From contig JACJYQ010000001.1 of assembly GCA_020636025.1 (NCBI GenBank), positions 372,001 through 436,000 on the forward strand: DNA of 64,000 bases. The letters run 5' to 3'. Origin of the DNA: Lewinellaceae bacterium. Lineage in GTDB: Bacteria; Bacteroidota; Bacteroidia; Chitinophagales; Saprospiraceae. Made by a program: the position numbers and the translations under genes. Shown here one piece after another: positions 40,001 through 45,286 of the stretch; positions within the stretch are counted from its first letter, which is position 1, and each line of letters opens with the position of its first letter. The notes beneath the pieces are model-generated. The model did not search any database. It was not told where the DNA came from and saw only the letters and a list, made by a program, of their open reading frames with translations.

Positions 40001-43000
40001 CTGAGAAAGGCTTGCGCCGCTTACAGTTCCATTATTGCTACCGGCAATATCATTGGCGTTTCCACTAAAATCATAGAAATGTACGAGATTGTCGGTCACC
40101 GGTGGCAGACCGCTATTCCCTCCTCCTCCAGCTGCAAAGCCGCAATTGTCATCAATGGTAGGAGCCGGTACGGTTACATTGGCATCACACTGACCTGCAT
40201 CAGTATCGACATCCACGTCGGCAGCGCAGGTGATTGTCGGGTCCTGGTCGTCTGTTACAGTTACTGTTTGGTTACAGGTGCCTGTATTTCCCGCGGCATC
40301 CGTAGCCGTCCAGGTCACAGTTGTATTACCCAAAGCATAAGGCTCTGTACCATTATTGGAAACATCATCTACACTGCAGTTATCGGTACTTGTTGCTGTT
40401 CCGAGACTCACACCTGTGGCTTCACAAGCGTTTGCATCTGAAGAAACTGAAACGTTGGCCGGGCAGGTGATTGTTGGGTTCTCGTTGTCTGTTACCGTTA
40501 CTGTCTGTTCACAGGTTGCGGTATTCCCTGCCTCATCTGTTGCTGTCCAGGTCACCGTTGCTATGCCAGCTGGGTAGGTGCCAGATGCATTATCAGAATT
40601 GTTAAAGTTATTTTCAATTGTAAGGGTGTTCACAGGGGCCAAATCATTAAATGGAACTCTATCATCTGAACCATCTATTTGGAGGGCATTTCCAAAACCA
40701 GCCTGACCGGCCACCCAATTGGACGTAGTTCCTGTCAGCGCAAAATTCTGAAGGTTACCATTTACACTACCTACCTGATCATTCAGTGTAGTAACTCCAG
40801 CATTATTTCCATCGGCAATACCCTGATTGAAATTATAATACAAGACCAGATTTGCTTCATTTCCTGTTAATTCAGTATTCATGTTGGCCAGGATCTCGGT
40901 CTCCGTAAGGGCCGTGTTCCATATCCTGACCTCATCTATGGTACCATCGAATTCACGGCCATTGCAACAGGTGTCGTCACCGATATACCATAATGTGTTC
41001 AAATCCACCGCAATGTGTGAGTAGGTGTTAACGGCACTGACAGTACCATTGGAATTTGTCACATAAATGGTAGCCTGGCTTGGTTCGATTACCAGGGCGA
41101 CATGATTCCACTCATCTGGAAGATAGGCAGGCCCACCAGCCCAATTCCAGGTCCCTGAATTATTGGTCCAATGATATCCTATTTGGGTGTTAGCAGAATT
41201 GTTGTTATAAGCAAAGTTCAACCCACAGGCACCATCCGGACTGCTGCGGTTAAATATAATAGCAGTGGCCGGACTTTGCTGTCCATCAGGCTTGATCCAG
41301 GTCTCTATAGTAAGGGTATTGGTATTGCTGATGCCATCCAGTTCAGGAGTAAAGCTGCCGCTGCAGTTATCGCTGAATGTTGGTTGGGTAACGGTCACTA
41401 CCGCATCGCATTGGCCGGCATCTGAATTTACAGTGACATTGGCCGGGCAGGTGATGGTAGGCGGCGTATCATCTTCAACGGTAATCGTGGCATCGCAGGT
41501 ACTGCTGGCGCCATTATCATCCGTTGCGGTAAGCACTACAGAAGTAATGCCAAGTGAATAGGGCGGAGCGATATCAACCGAGAATGTTATAGGATCGCCT
41601 TCCGGATCTGTAGAGCCATTGTCGAAATCAGCAGCTACTGTTGTTGCGTCTTCGCAACTGGCATCTGCGCTTACAGTTAGGTTCTGGCATGTCGCAGTTG
41701 GCGGATTGTTGCCGGTGAGGGTAACATCATTGCCATCGCCCCCTATGTATGAAATGGTATAGTCGGAACCCCCTACATTAATGAAGCTGCCCTCAGTGGC
41801 ACCGGAGAATTTGCTGCCGCTGATCGCGTCTGTACCATCATTGTCGATGATCACAATTGAGGTAGTTGGTTGTGTAACGGTTACACCTGTGATCGTTGCG
41901 CCGTTAATGGTTACGGTTCCGTTTACGATGGTTTGGTCGTGTTCAGTGCAAGGAGTGTTTCCTTCGATGTCCACTTCAAAACTGGTGCCTGCGTTTAAAG
42001 TTAGGTTACCATTGATGGTGATGCAACCAGGTGAGGCGCCCGGAGCGAGTCCTCCGCCATTTGAACAGGTTACATTTCCGTTTACAGTTCCTGAACCGCC
42101 AATTTTTCCGCCGTCAAGGATATATCCCGAACTGGCAGAGGTGTTGTCGTTTTGCATGGTCCAGGTTCCCGCGGTAACCTCAACCTTGATAAAGTTGGTA
42201 TTAGCAGTGTTTATTATCCAGTTTCCGGAGGGTTTGGCGTAATTGATATAGCTGGCCTGACCTATGCCATCAAATGTTTGATCATTGTCACCCACAAGAC
42301 TTACAACTGCATAGTAGCTACCATTATTAGCCCAGGCATCATTGATGACTACATCATCTTTCACCTGAATTTGGTGTCCATTTCCGGAAGAGCTATACAG
42401 TTGATTGACGCTGGTAATGACCAGGGAGTCGCTCACCTGGATGTCGTTTAAGATCGTTACGTGATTACTTGTGCCAGAAGCGATTTCCAGGTCGTCGATA
42501 TTACCCGTAAATGCGAGGGTATAGAGGCCTACGGTTTTTACCCAACCTCCATTATTTTTCAAAAGGCCGCTACCGGTGAGTGAGCCATTTGCCAGGGTGA
42601 GATCATCATCGAGGAGTACATCACCGGCTGTTTTACTGATATCAAGATATGAGGCATTTCCTGATCCTGAAATGCTTTGGTCGGTGTCACCCACAAGACT
42701 TACAACTGCATAGTAACTTCCATTATTAGCCCATGCATCATTGATGACTACATTGCCTTTCACCTGAATTTGGTGTCCATTTCCGGAAGAGCTATACATT
42801 AAGTTGACACTGGTAATAACCAGGGAGTCGCTCACCTGGATGTCGTTTAAGATCGTTACGTGATTACTTGTGCCAGAAGCGATTTCCAGATCGTCGATAT
42901 TACCCGTAAATGCGAGGGTATAGAGGCCTACGGTTTTTACCCAACCTCCATTGTTTTTCAGGAGGCCACTACCGGTGAGTGAGCCATTTGCCAAAGTGAG

Positions 43001-44935
43001 ATCATCATTGAGGAGTACATCACCGGCCGTTTTACTGATATCAAGATATGAGGCATTACCTGATCCTGAAATGCTTTGGTCTGTGTCACCCACAAGACTT
43101 ACAACTGCATAGTAGCTACCATTATTAGCCCATGCATCATTGATGATTACATCACCTTTCACCTGAATTTGGTGTCCATTACCGGAAGAGCTATATAATT
43201 GATTGACGCTGGTAATGACCAGGGAGTCGTTCACCTGGATGTCGTTAGAGATCGTTACGTGATTACTTGTGCCAGAAGCGATTTCCAGGTCGTCGATATT
43301 ACCCGTAAATGCGAGGGTATAGACCCCTACGGTTTTTACCCAACCTCCATTGTTTTTCAGGAGGCCACTACCGGTGAGTGAGCCATTTGCCAAAGTGAGA
43401 TCATCATTGAGGAGTACATCACCGGCCGTTTTACTGATATCAAGATATGAGGCAATACCTGATCCTGAAATGCTTTGGTCTGTGTCACCCACAAGACTTA
43501 CAACTGCATAGTAGCTACCATTATTAGCCCATGCATCATTGATGACTACATTGCCTTTCACCTGAATTTGGTGTCCATTACCGGAAGAGCTATACAGTTG
43601 ATTGACGCTGGTAATGACCAGGGAGTCGTTCACCTGGATGTCGGTAGAGATCGTCACATGATTATTAAGGCCAGAAGCGATTTCCAGGTCGTCGATATTA
43701 CCCGTAAATGCGAGGGTATAGCCCCCTACGGTTTTTACCCAACCTCCATTGTTTTTCAGGAGGCCGCTACCGGTGAGTGAGCCATTTGCCAAAGTGAGAT
43801 CATCATTGAGGAGTACATCACCGGCCGTTTTACTGATATCAAGATATGAGGCATTACCTGATCCTGAAATGCTTTGGTCTGTGTCACCCACAAGACTTAC
43901 AACTGCATAGTAGCTACCATTATTAGCCCATGCATCATTGATGACTACATCACCTTTCACCTGAATTTGGTGTCCATTTCCGGAAGAGCTATACATTTGA
44001 TTGACGCTGGTAATAACCAGGGAGTCATTCACCTGAATGTCGGTAGAGATGGTTACGTGATTATTAATGCCTGAACCGATTTCCAGGTCGTCGATATTAC
44101 CCGTAAATGCGAGGGTATAGCCCCCTACGGTTTTTACCCAACCTCCATTGTTTTTCAGGAGGCCGCTACCGGTGAGTGAGCCATTTGCCAAAGTGAGATC
44201 ATCATCGAGCAGAACATCACCGGCTGTTTTACTGATATCAAGATATGAGGCATTACCTGATCCTGAAATGCTTTGGTCGGTGTCACCCACGAGACTTACA
44301 ACTGCATAATAGCTACCGCTTGGACCCCATGCGTCGTTGATGACTACATCACCTTTTACCTGGATCTGATGCCCATTACCGGAAGAGCTATACATTAAGT
44401 TAACACTGGTAATGGTTAGCTCGTTATCTACATAAACCGTATCAGATAGGTTGAGATTCCCGGAGCCCATACCTATTTCCATATTGAAAAGGCTGGCAGC
44501 AGAATTAATGGTTTGTCCACCAACCAACTTGATCAATCCGGTTCCGGCATCAAAGCCTGAGGCCACAGCAATGCTTAGACCGCTAGATACTTCTAAGGTG
44601 TTACTACCTAAACTGACCACCCCTAAATAATCTGATGCAATGGTCAAGCTCCTTATGGCGTAGTTACCATCTATATTACAATTTGCTGAAGAGCCAACAT
44701 CAAAGACTACATCATCAGAAGTTCCAGGTACTGAGCTGCTATCCCAGTTCAGTGGATCACTCCACACGCCAGTGGAATTGCCATTGGTCCAGGTAATAGT
44801 CGCTGCATGTCCTGCAAGCGTGAACAACCCAAATACCAGGGCCATAAAAACCCTTTGTTTTCTTTGTTCCTTATTGAAACTCAGTTTGGAATTCGGGCTT
44901 TCATTAAATCGTGGAGAGTGTAGCAATGATCTCAT
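27749..44935 (-). CDS. Giant HYR-repeat surface protein with nested LamG-like domains and T9SS type A sorting domain
   Basis: A single 17,187-bp frame of 5728 residues. Order: signal peptide with a long basic n-region (core ALVFGLFTLAGHA, residues 32-44); a variable N-terminal beta region; six 133-residue repeats (about 178-896); an autotransporter-like beta-helix segment (GGGLAPGASPG, about 900-1075); then dozens of HYR-like modules of about 75-85 residues (CPANxxV, DNCS, GTTxVTxTATDxxGNxxxC) to about 5500. Guest domains interrupt or separate modules: LamG-like at about 1198-1433, 1603-1848, 2879-3126 and 3966-4169; an unassigned domain at about 1979-2199; a CBM-like domain plus His/Asp-rich stretch at about 5040-5245. 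A thrombospondin type-3-like Asp motif, a MCHK/HLKHGDYIGYC motif and a type A sorting domain (LFPNPASDY) end it. Probably a cell-surface adhesin or matrix protein. A hybrid regulator gene lies upstream. Confidence 0.92.
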   Translation of the reverse strand: MRSLLHSPRFNESPNSKLSFNKEQRKQRVFMALVFGLFTLAGHAATITWTNGNSTGVWSDPLNWDSSSVPGTSDDVVFDVGSSANCNIDGNYAIRSLTIASDYLGVVSLGSNTLEVSSGLSIAVASGFDAGTGLIKLVGGQTINSAASLFNMEIGMGSGNLNLSDTVYVDNELTITSVNLMYSSSGNGHQIQVKGDVVINDAWGPSGSYYAVVSLVGDTDQSISGSGNASYLDISKTAGDVLLDDDLTLANGSLTGSGLLKNNGGWVKTVGGYTLAFTGNIDDLEIGSGINNHVTISTDIQVNDSLVITSVNQMYSSSGNGHQIQVKGDVVINDAWANNGSYYAVVSLVGDTDQSISGSGNASYLDISKTAGDVLLNDDLTLANGSLTGSGLLKNNGGWVKTVGGYTLAFTGNIDDLEIASGLNNHVTISTDIQVNDSLVITSVNQLYSSSGNGHQIQVKGNVVINDAWANNGSYYAVVSLVGDTDQSISGSGIASYLDISKTAGDVLLNDDLTLANGSLTGSGLLKNNGGWVKTVGVYTLAFTGNIDDLEIASGTSNHVTISNDIQVNDSLVITSVNQLYSSSGNGHQIQVKGDVIINDAWANNGSYYAVVSLVGDTDQSISGSGNASYLDISKTAGDVLLNDDLTLANGSLTGSGLLKNNGGWVKTVGLYTLAFTGNIDDLEIASGTSNHVTILNDIQVSDSLVITSVNLMYSSSGNGHQIQVKGNVVINDAWANNGSYYAVVSLVGDTDQSISGSGNASYLDISKTAGDVLLDDDLTLANGSLTGSGLLKNNGGWVKTVGLYTLAFTGNIDDLEIASGTSNHVTILNDIQVSDSLVITSVNQLYSSSGNGHQIQVKDDVVINDAWANNGSYYAVVSLVGDNDQTFDGIGQASYINYAKPSGNWIINTANTNFIKVEVTAGTWTMQNDNTSASSGYILDGGKIGGSGTVNGNVTCSNGGGLAPGASPGCITINGNLTLNAGTSFEVDIEGNTPCTEHDQTIVNGTVTINGATITGVTVTQPTTSIVIIDNDGTDAISGSKFSGATEGSFINVGGSDYTISYIGGDGNDVTLTGNNPPTATCQNLTVSADASCEDATTVAADFDNGSTDPEGDPITFSVDIAPPYSLGITSVVLTATDDNGASSTCDATITVEDDTPPTITCPANVTVNSDAGQCDAVVTVTQPTFSDNCSGSFTPELDGISNTNTLTIETWIKPDGQQSPATAIIFNRSSPDGACGLNFAYNNNSANTQIGYHWTNNSGTWNWAGGPAYLPDEWNHVALVIEPSQATIYVTNSNGTVSAVNTYSHIAVDLNTLWYIGDDTCCNGREFDGTIDEVRIWNTALTETEILANMNTELTGNEANLVLYYNFNQGIADGNNAGVTTLNDQVGSVNGNLQNFALTGTTSNWVAGQAGFGNALQIDGSDDRVPFNDLAPVNTLTIENNFNNSDNASGTYPAGIATVTWTATDEAGNTATCEQTVTVTDNENPTITCPANVSVSSDANACEATGVSLGTATSTDNCSVDDVSNNGTEPYALGNTTVTWTATDAAGNTGTCNQTVTVTDDQDPTITCAADVDVDTDAGQCDANVTVPAPTIDDNCGFAAGGGGNSGLPPVTDNLVHFYDFSGNANDIAGSNNGTVSGASLSQDPCDNDNSAYAFAGGSQEITLASQSGRNYPSGDFTISAWVKVNAYTQWAGILDVNWAYSSYGPGYTSGIFFGFKDNVPAMIFMDNNHANSGGEAENLLVSDTGFSTGEWHHVATVRDATAGMSYIYIDGALSGSMATSTDPVDYDSGSYDDNSVNIGHFRRTGYSTDALNGSLDQVGIWDRALSASELASLAANTCGGGGSLINDYTGTDDASGNYPVGPTLVTWTSTDENGNTATCEQTVTVTDNEAPTAICQDLTLELDENGQASITVDDINNGSDDACGIASLSLNTTDFTCAEVGTQTVTLTVTDNNGNTSNCTATITVEDNLAPGGGGAAITYPAPATILSNVAEASQYELVYQLNIPNSANWDNQNQVPYAVNNTAALGAVNFDRIAYYMELDGEWVWVSADAFTTNINQTGIPTDWVFYGPINNMNVASNKAGIVTGEGITTGNIEFWSNCYQTNNAYGISGASSSTYDFGDVMTSTDCYGSFQIHNYGESQTLFGYNRWSNSGNSDLGIGNQVGGSGHPDWTFAVNANQYTTKRVYVFVRNVAAGSGIACLNPTVQLDNTGTASITVDDIDDNNTDNCGIASRSLDVSSFTCAEVGENTVVLTLTDDSGNSNTCTATVTVEDQIAPTAICQDITVDLDGTGSIIVAGTDIDDSSDDACGISELNAAPSSFNCTNLGTNTVTLTVTDNNGNTNTCNATVTVEDNEAPTISVCPSDQSIPLGVDCEAVMDNYIAQTTASDNCSFTLVQSPAAGTTLSGTGTETVTITATDQGGLTSTCSFTLSKVDLIVPSITCPTPIVQDNDGGQCDAVVSFFNAATATDYCDATPDITYSPASGTAFAVGNTTVTATATDDSGNAASCDFIVTILDAEAPELSCPTDTIFQNVDASACTTNVSFTVTATDNCDTDVSLNSSHNSGDEFNVGIFDIYFTATDDAANTSTCSFPIKVSDDQAPTISCPADVNTVTDANVCTATLTFTATASDNCNQSPTITFSPASGSAFNTGLTTVTATASDGYGNTAECTFEVTVTDNQAPVLTCPTILNNFTTEGRCDATVSFAVTATDNCNASPLVTGSHNSGDNFGVGTTTVTYTADDEDGNTSTCTFNVVVIDNQLPVITCPANITQDNDPGQCSAVVTFAATATDNCASPPALAYSKASGTIFDLGTTSVTVTANDGNGNTASCSFDVTVNDTELPTVTCPANISVNNDPGVCEGTVAVPVPVTSDNCSQASLLGNGLDFDGANDKVSIPNDPNLVVGTSSFTWEAWVKTNSGILSTHQVILEKYGYYADGSKAQQSMVILANTGKILFQLRDNASHEQNPQSTTVVADNEWHHIAIVRDQTNLDQIIYIDGVEEVNVPLIQTGTISTIAPLNIGWSDPFGRYLKGIVDEVRIWNVARSASEIQASMNAQLSGTEPGLKAYYDFNQGSPGGINTGETTLFDSGVNGLHGTLQNFSLNGSTSNWVGGAMSTYVPLVASNDFNAGDDASGVYPLGTTNVTWTVTDLSGNENTCVQTITVIDNENPTVSCPGTQSIVLNSTCDATLGDYINQASAGDNCSAAANISITQTPAANSAISGYGPMTVVMTATDEAGNNGTCSFTVNKLDQQIPTIDCPADQTIALGTGCSVNMPDYTGDAVTVDNCGAPVVTQTPASGGAYTGLGTTLVTLTATDVAGNTASCEFNVTREDQTPPEIVCPPAQSLTLDGNCEASLGDYAYLTGTADNCSTTLSQTPTPGTTLNGAGTEVVTMTVTDISNNSTSCTFNVAKIDNTPASITTCPADRVVDMDANCQATVPDMTGELVVSDNCSGGYTVTQSPAAGAVLSVPNNYNQGVVMTVTDANGNNTACIVNLNILDNSVPAITCPATQTVEVTANCEATLPNYIDLAIVSDNCSSVLDIAVTQSPAEASTVSIAGSEQITLTATDEAGNENTCEFTLNKVDLTNPTAVCNDLTVTLVDRNTYTLSQAEINAIANGTDDNCDFSYVLGGQTSYDCSDRGNSYTVTLTVTDASGNTDDCTAQVLVVDPNSVCNDPPTAVCQDISVNLDADCTVSIANDAVNNGSSDPDGDVLTYYLSQTALSGHGNTVVTMIVSDGEFSDECTATVTTVDVTAPVADIATLTDAIAQCSIELVPPTATDACDGFITATTTDPTEYTVQGTYSVTWTYTDLNNNSSTQTQTVIVDDTTPLELDCPENKAVELSATSCEATLADYTGEVVITDNCGSATLNQAPAAGTVYTGTQTYTVTVTGTDLGGNTASCSFSVELQDNTNPTAICQDHTVQLDATGNGSITNADIDNGSNDACGVASLSLDVTDFDCSDVGGGNYALDFNGNVGVIIPKSPDLNPSVFTISAWVNPDAVIGSWRAIVSSRTSGSGYTLYISPQGQFQFWRGWSSMVNGPTVTAGVWTHVAGTYDGNTFRFYINGQLVGSNTQPMIINTTTNVHIGSVSDQSTWRMYGMIDEVRIFNQAHTTFTGNEPGLVAYYDMEDGTGSSTLTDRTGNGHNGTLSGMNPATAWVTPGAGGASSGGHTVTLTVTDVNGNTSNCAATITVEDNIAPVANCQPLTLQLNSAGTASTTAAAVNNGSSDACGIESLVLSQTAFNCNHLGSNDVTLTVTDVNGNESSCNTTVTVVDIIHPTALCKNVTIQLNGLGNMEVLPSQVNNGSYDNCLIDDLSLSTTIFYCNDVGVSTVTLTATDNSGNQSTCTATITIEDNDQPVIVCPPFNTSIPLYLDNNCSAGIPDLEPSLVNATDNCSYVITQVPAIGTTVSYTGPQFVQMKATDPSGNYAVCDIVLDVIDDILPEALCNDLNVNLDVNGMASITKEMVDNGSSDGCGIQSMSINQANFTCAHVGGNTVTLTVTDINSNVNTCESTVTIFDVTAPIAHCNNVVIYLDANGETSVTTGQVDNNSWDACGIASVELSQTDFDCSEVGVNNVTMIVTDNNSNVKTCQAEISVVDNILPTMSCQDATVVLDEFGNASITAIDIDNGSSDNCAIDYLNAAPNTFTCANTGSNTVTLTATDVNGNVNTCNAMVTVQDNTDPVALCQDYTVELDVDGLGSATAAHVNAGSSDICGIQSLELSLTDYDCSMIGDHAVVLTVTDNNNNVSTCDATVTVVDLVPADAQCLDFTLPLDEFGDASITVDDVDYASTDACGIDTRSIDVTAFDCSMVGDNNVTLSLVDVNGNNSSCIAVVTVVDITPATALCQDLTIELSNGGYAFITKEEVDNGSNDACGVQTLALSQTAYLCEHLGANTVTLTVTDVNGNESTCDASITVEDNILPVALCHNLVLQLDETGAANITPADIDNGSSDNCGFTLSLSDENYGCADVGPNLVTMTITDDAGNTATCQSTIIVKDQVAPDPGCEDYTLSLDEDGEGCITAEDVTANVSDACGISSIFFLQTSNEDNKIDNGKFSGGTSDWTKYNISNGGGWQSNGGNSGGYFLLKGNNDCSSDPTIKQFVGGLKPGKTYTISGQYYGDGNSSASSFGILVDNVVVAQLPNPGPNWTDFSVMFTASWYSHTISFKGEMNCDDTDYGIDNIKVNKSYTINGMCFDCAPGHHHDHDDDDDDDRPGDLAGDGQKSSSDGGWWHHNDDDDYQVLGLGDHLVTMIVTDNNGNTATCLATVSVIDDLAPVAKCRNTSVSLGNDGEASLEAYRVNKYSYDNCGVDDYSVSPSDFDCSHVGDNVVVLTVTDNSGNTSTCEATVTVEDNKKPHIHCLQNKTLIFDETCTAIMPDYTDNATVSDNCSAMVTQYPEPGTVLTQSGSIKVTLTATDPGGNSKSDYFYLYLSDQTPPEAICHENVTVEIVSGGHVEVTPDMIDNGSSDACGIKYKYIPYNCNNYFDCSDIGETFVVTLKVRDFAGNQSTCESNVTISAGTEDSDCDGVPDGCDQCPGGDDSVDNNNDGYPDCAYRPNYSQIISDWKCGKKKVYMCHKTWGDNTITICVSYNSVYAHLKHGDYIGYCGNAPCGDELNDTDDRTVTKDLHQHFDEELIEKDQDMVLFPNPASDYIFIGIKGFIDQDVNLRIFDQLGNQVWMLEIPESQEEMVQLNLRELGLASGLYTVMLQSEGMTITKRLVFSYGERP
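28080..28390 (-). other. Calcium-binding-like TSP3 motif and Cys/His motif before the sorting domain
   Basis: DSDCDGVPDGCDQCPGGDD followed by DNNNDGYPDC is a thrombospondin type-3-like Asp/Cys pattern expected to bind calcium. Next comes a compact Cys/His segment (KVYMCHKTWGDNTITICVS ... HLKHGDYIGYC) that I recall near the ends of other Bacteroidota surface proteins; its function is unknown to me. Confidence 0.6.
29205..29815 (-). other. Guest CBM-like domain and His/Asp-rich stretch inside an HYR-like module
   Basis: After SDACGISSIFFLQTSNEDNK the module is broken by a carbohydrate-binding-like jelly-roll segment (IDNGKFSGGTSDWTKY, LKPGKTYTISGQYYGDG, YGIDNIKVNKSY). It ends in an acidic-histidine stretch (GHHHDHDDDDDDDRPGD and HHNDDDDYQ). 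The HYR-like module then resumes at LGDHLVTMIVTDNNGN. The start with N-G-x-F-G and W-x-x-Y resembles CBM4/9-type domains. Confidence 0.6.
32430..33045 (-). other. Guest LamG-like domain 4
   Basis: Begins YALDFNGNVGVIIPKSPDL, with FTISAWVNP, WTHVAGTYDG and MIDEVRIFNQA, all LamG/concanavalin-like landmarks. It splits an HYR-like module between DFDCSDVGGG and GGHTVTLTVTD, with Gly-rich joints on both sides. Confidence 0.8.
35560..36300 (-). other. Guest LamG-like domain 3
   Basis: Begins NGLDFDGANDKVSIPNDP, with FTWEAWVKT, WHHIAIVRD and IVDEVRIWNVARSASEI. It interrupts an HYR module after VPVTSDNCSQA; the module resumes at DASGVYPLGTTNVTWTVTD. Confidence 0.85.
38340..38990 (-). other. Unassigned guest domain between HYR modules
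   Basis: About 215 residues entered through LAPGGGGAAITYPAP. Landmarks: ELVYQLNIPNSANW, FDRIAYYMELDGEWVWVS, NIEFWSNCY, TYDFGD, GSFQIHNY and DLGIGNQVGG. From memory it resembles a module attached to sialate O-acetylesterase-like proteins of planctomycetes, but I cannot confirm this here. Its function is unknown. Confidence 0.5.
39400..40130 (-). other. Guest LamG-like domain 2
   Basis: Begins VHFYDFSGNANDIAGSNNG, with FTISAWVKV, WHHVATVRDA and LDQVGIWDRALSASEL. It is inserted after TIDDNCGFAAGGGG and followed by CGGGGSLIND, then the rest of the HYR module (DASGNYPVGPTLVTWTSTD). The matching Gly-rich joints mark both ends. Confidence 0.85.
40640..41345 (-). other. Guest LamG-like domain 1
   Basis: Contains LTIETWIKPDGQ, WNHVALVIEP, GTIDEVRIWNTALTETEI and LVLYYNFNQG. 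It is inserted after PTFSDNCSGSFTPELDG of an HYR module, which resumes at NNSDNASGTYPAGIATVTW. A short duplicated edge (NTLTIE at both ends) is visible. Confidence 0.85.
42245..44430 (-). repeat. Six near-identical 399-bp in-frame tandem repeats
   Basis: The anchor CACCCACAAG (or its one-base variant CACCCACGAG) occurs at 42289, 42688, 43087, 43486, 43885 and 44284, exactly 399 bp apart. Each unit encodes 133 residues (LVITSVNQMYSSSGNGHQIQ ... SLVGDTDQSIS ... LTLANGSLTGSGLLKNNGG). Copies differ at few positions, so they are recently duplicated or kept similar by recombination. The first and last copies blend into diverged flanks. Confidence 0.95.
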
Positions 44936-45146
44936 AACGGTCAGTTTGATATAGTTATAGTTTTGATTTCCTCAATAGAATACAGGACCCCCTTACCGGG
45001 AACAGTACCTGATATGCCATGGGTTTAAAATGAAATGGGACTAAAGAGAAAATGGATTGGGTTGGTCCAACTGTGTGGGACCGCAAATCGGTTGGCAGGA
45101 ATGACAATTGCAAGTGGGGGAGGGATTATGGGTGCAATTGCATAGG

Positions 45147-45154
45147 CAAAATTA
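45147..45154 (-). promoter_or_regulatory. Candidate -7 box of the giant surface protein gene
   Basis: On the minus strand TAATTTTG matches TAnnTTTG. The four-copy direct repeat lies immediately upstream, so its nearest copy would replace the -33 element, as expected for an activator-dependent promoter. The predicted leader would be about 200 bases (44936-45140), with no further reading frame seen in it. Confidence 0.4.
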
Positions 45155-45250
45155 GAGGGGGGGATCAGGGAGAATCCGGACAGGTATAGGGGGAAATCCG
45201 GACTTTATGGGGGAGTATCCGGACAATGAGGGGGGATATTCGGACATTTG
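45155..45250 (-). promoter_or_regulatory. Four direct repeats (GGG-N3-ATCCGGAC) spaced 21-22 bp: probable operator array
   Basis: TCCGGA cores start at 45175, 45197, 45218 and (as TTCGGA) 45239, giving 22, 21 and 21 bp spacing, two helical turns. Each core is preceded by a G-run (GGG to GGGGGG). All copies have the same orientation. The array lies in the 351-bp gap between the regulator stop (45287) and the giant gene start (44935). The rest of the gap is AT-rich leader with one 11-bp palindrome (GTTGGTCCAAC, 45061-45071). Confidence 0.6.
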
Positions 45251-45286
45251 AGTGCGGAGTGCGGAGAGCGGAAAGATGAGGAGTGC

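Noticed and set aside
42245..44430. CRISPR-like or satellite repeat array
   Set aside because: The 399-bp period is in frame, codes for protein throughout, and has no short repeat/unique spacer pattern.
27749..44935. The giant frame being several genes merged by error
   Set aside because: There is no internal stop, no promoter or terminator, and signal peptide and sorting domain appear once each, at the two ends.
28168..44954. Many open frames of 60-200 codons on the plus strand opposite the giant gene, e.g. 34292-34897
   Set aside because: They mirror the repetitive codon use of the HYR modules, have low-complexity unnatural compositions, and lack starts, promoters or recognisable domains.
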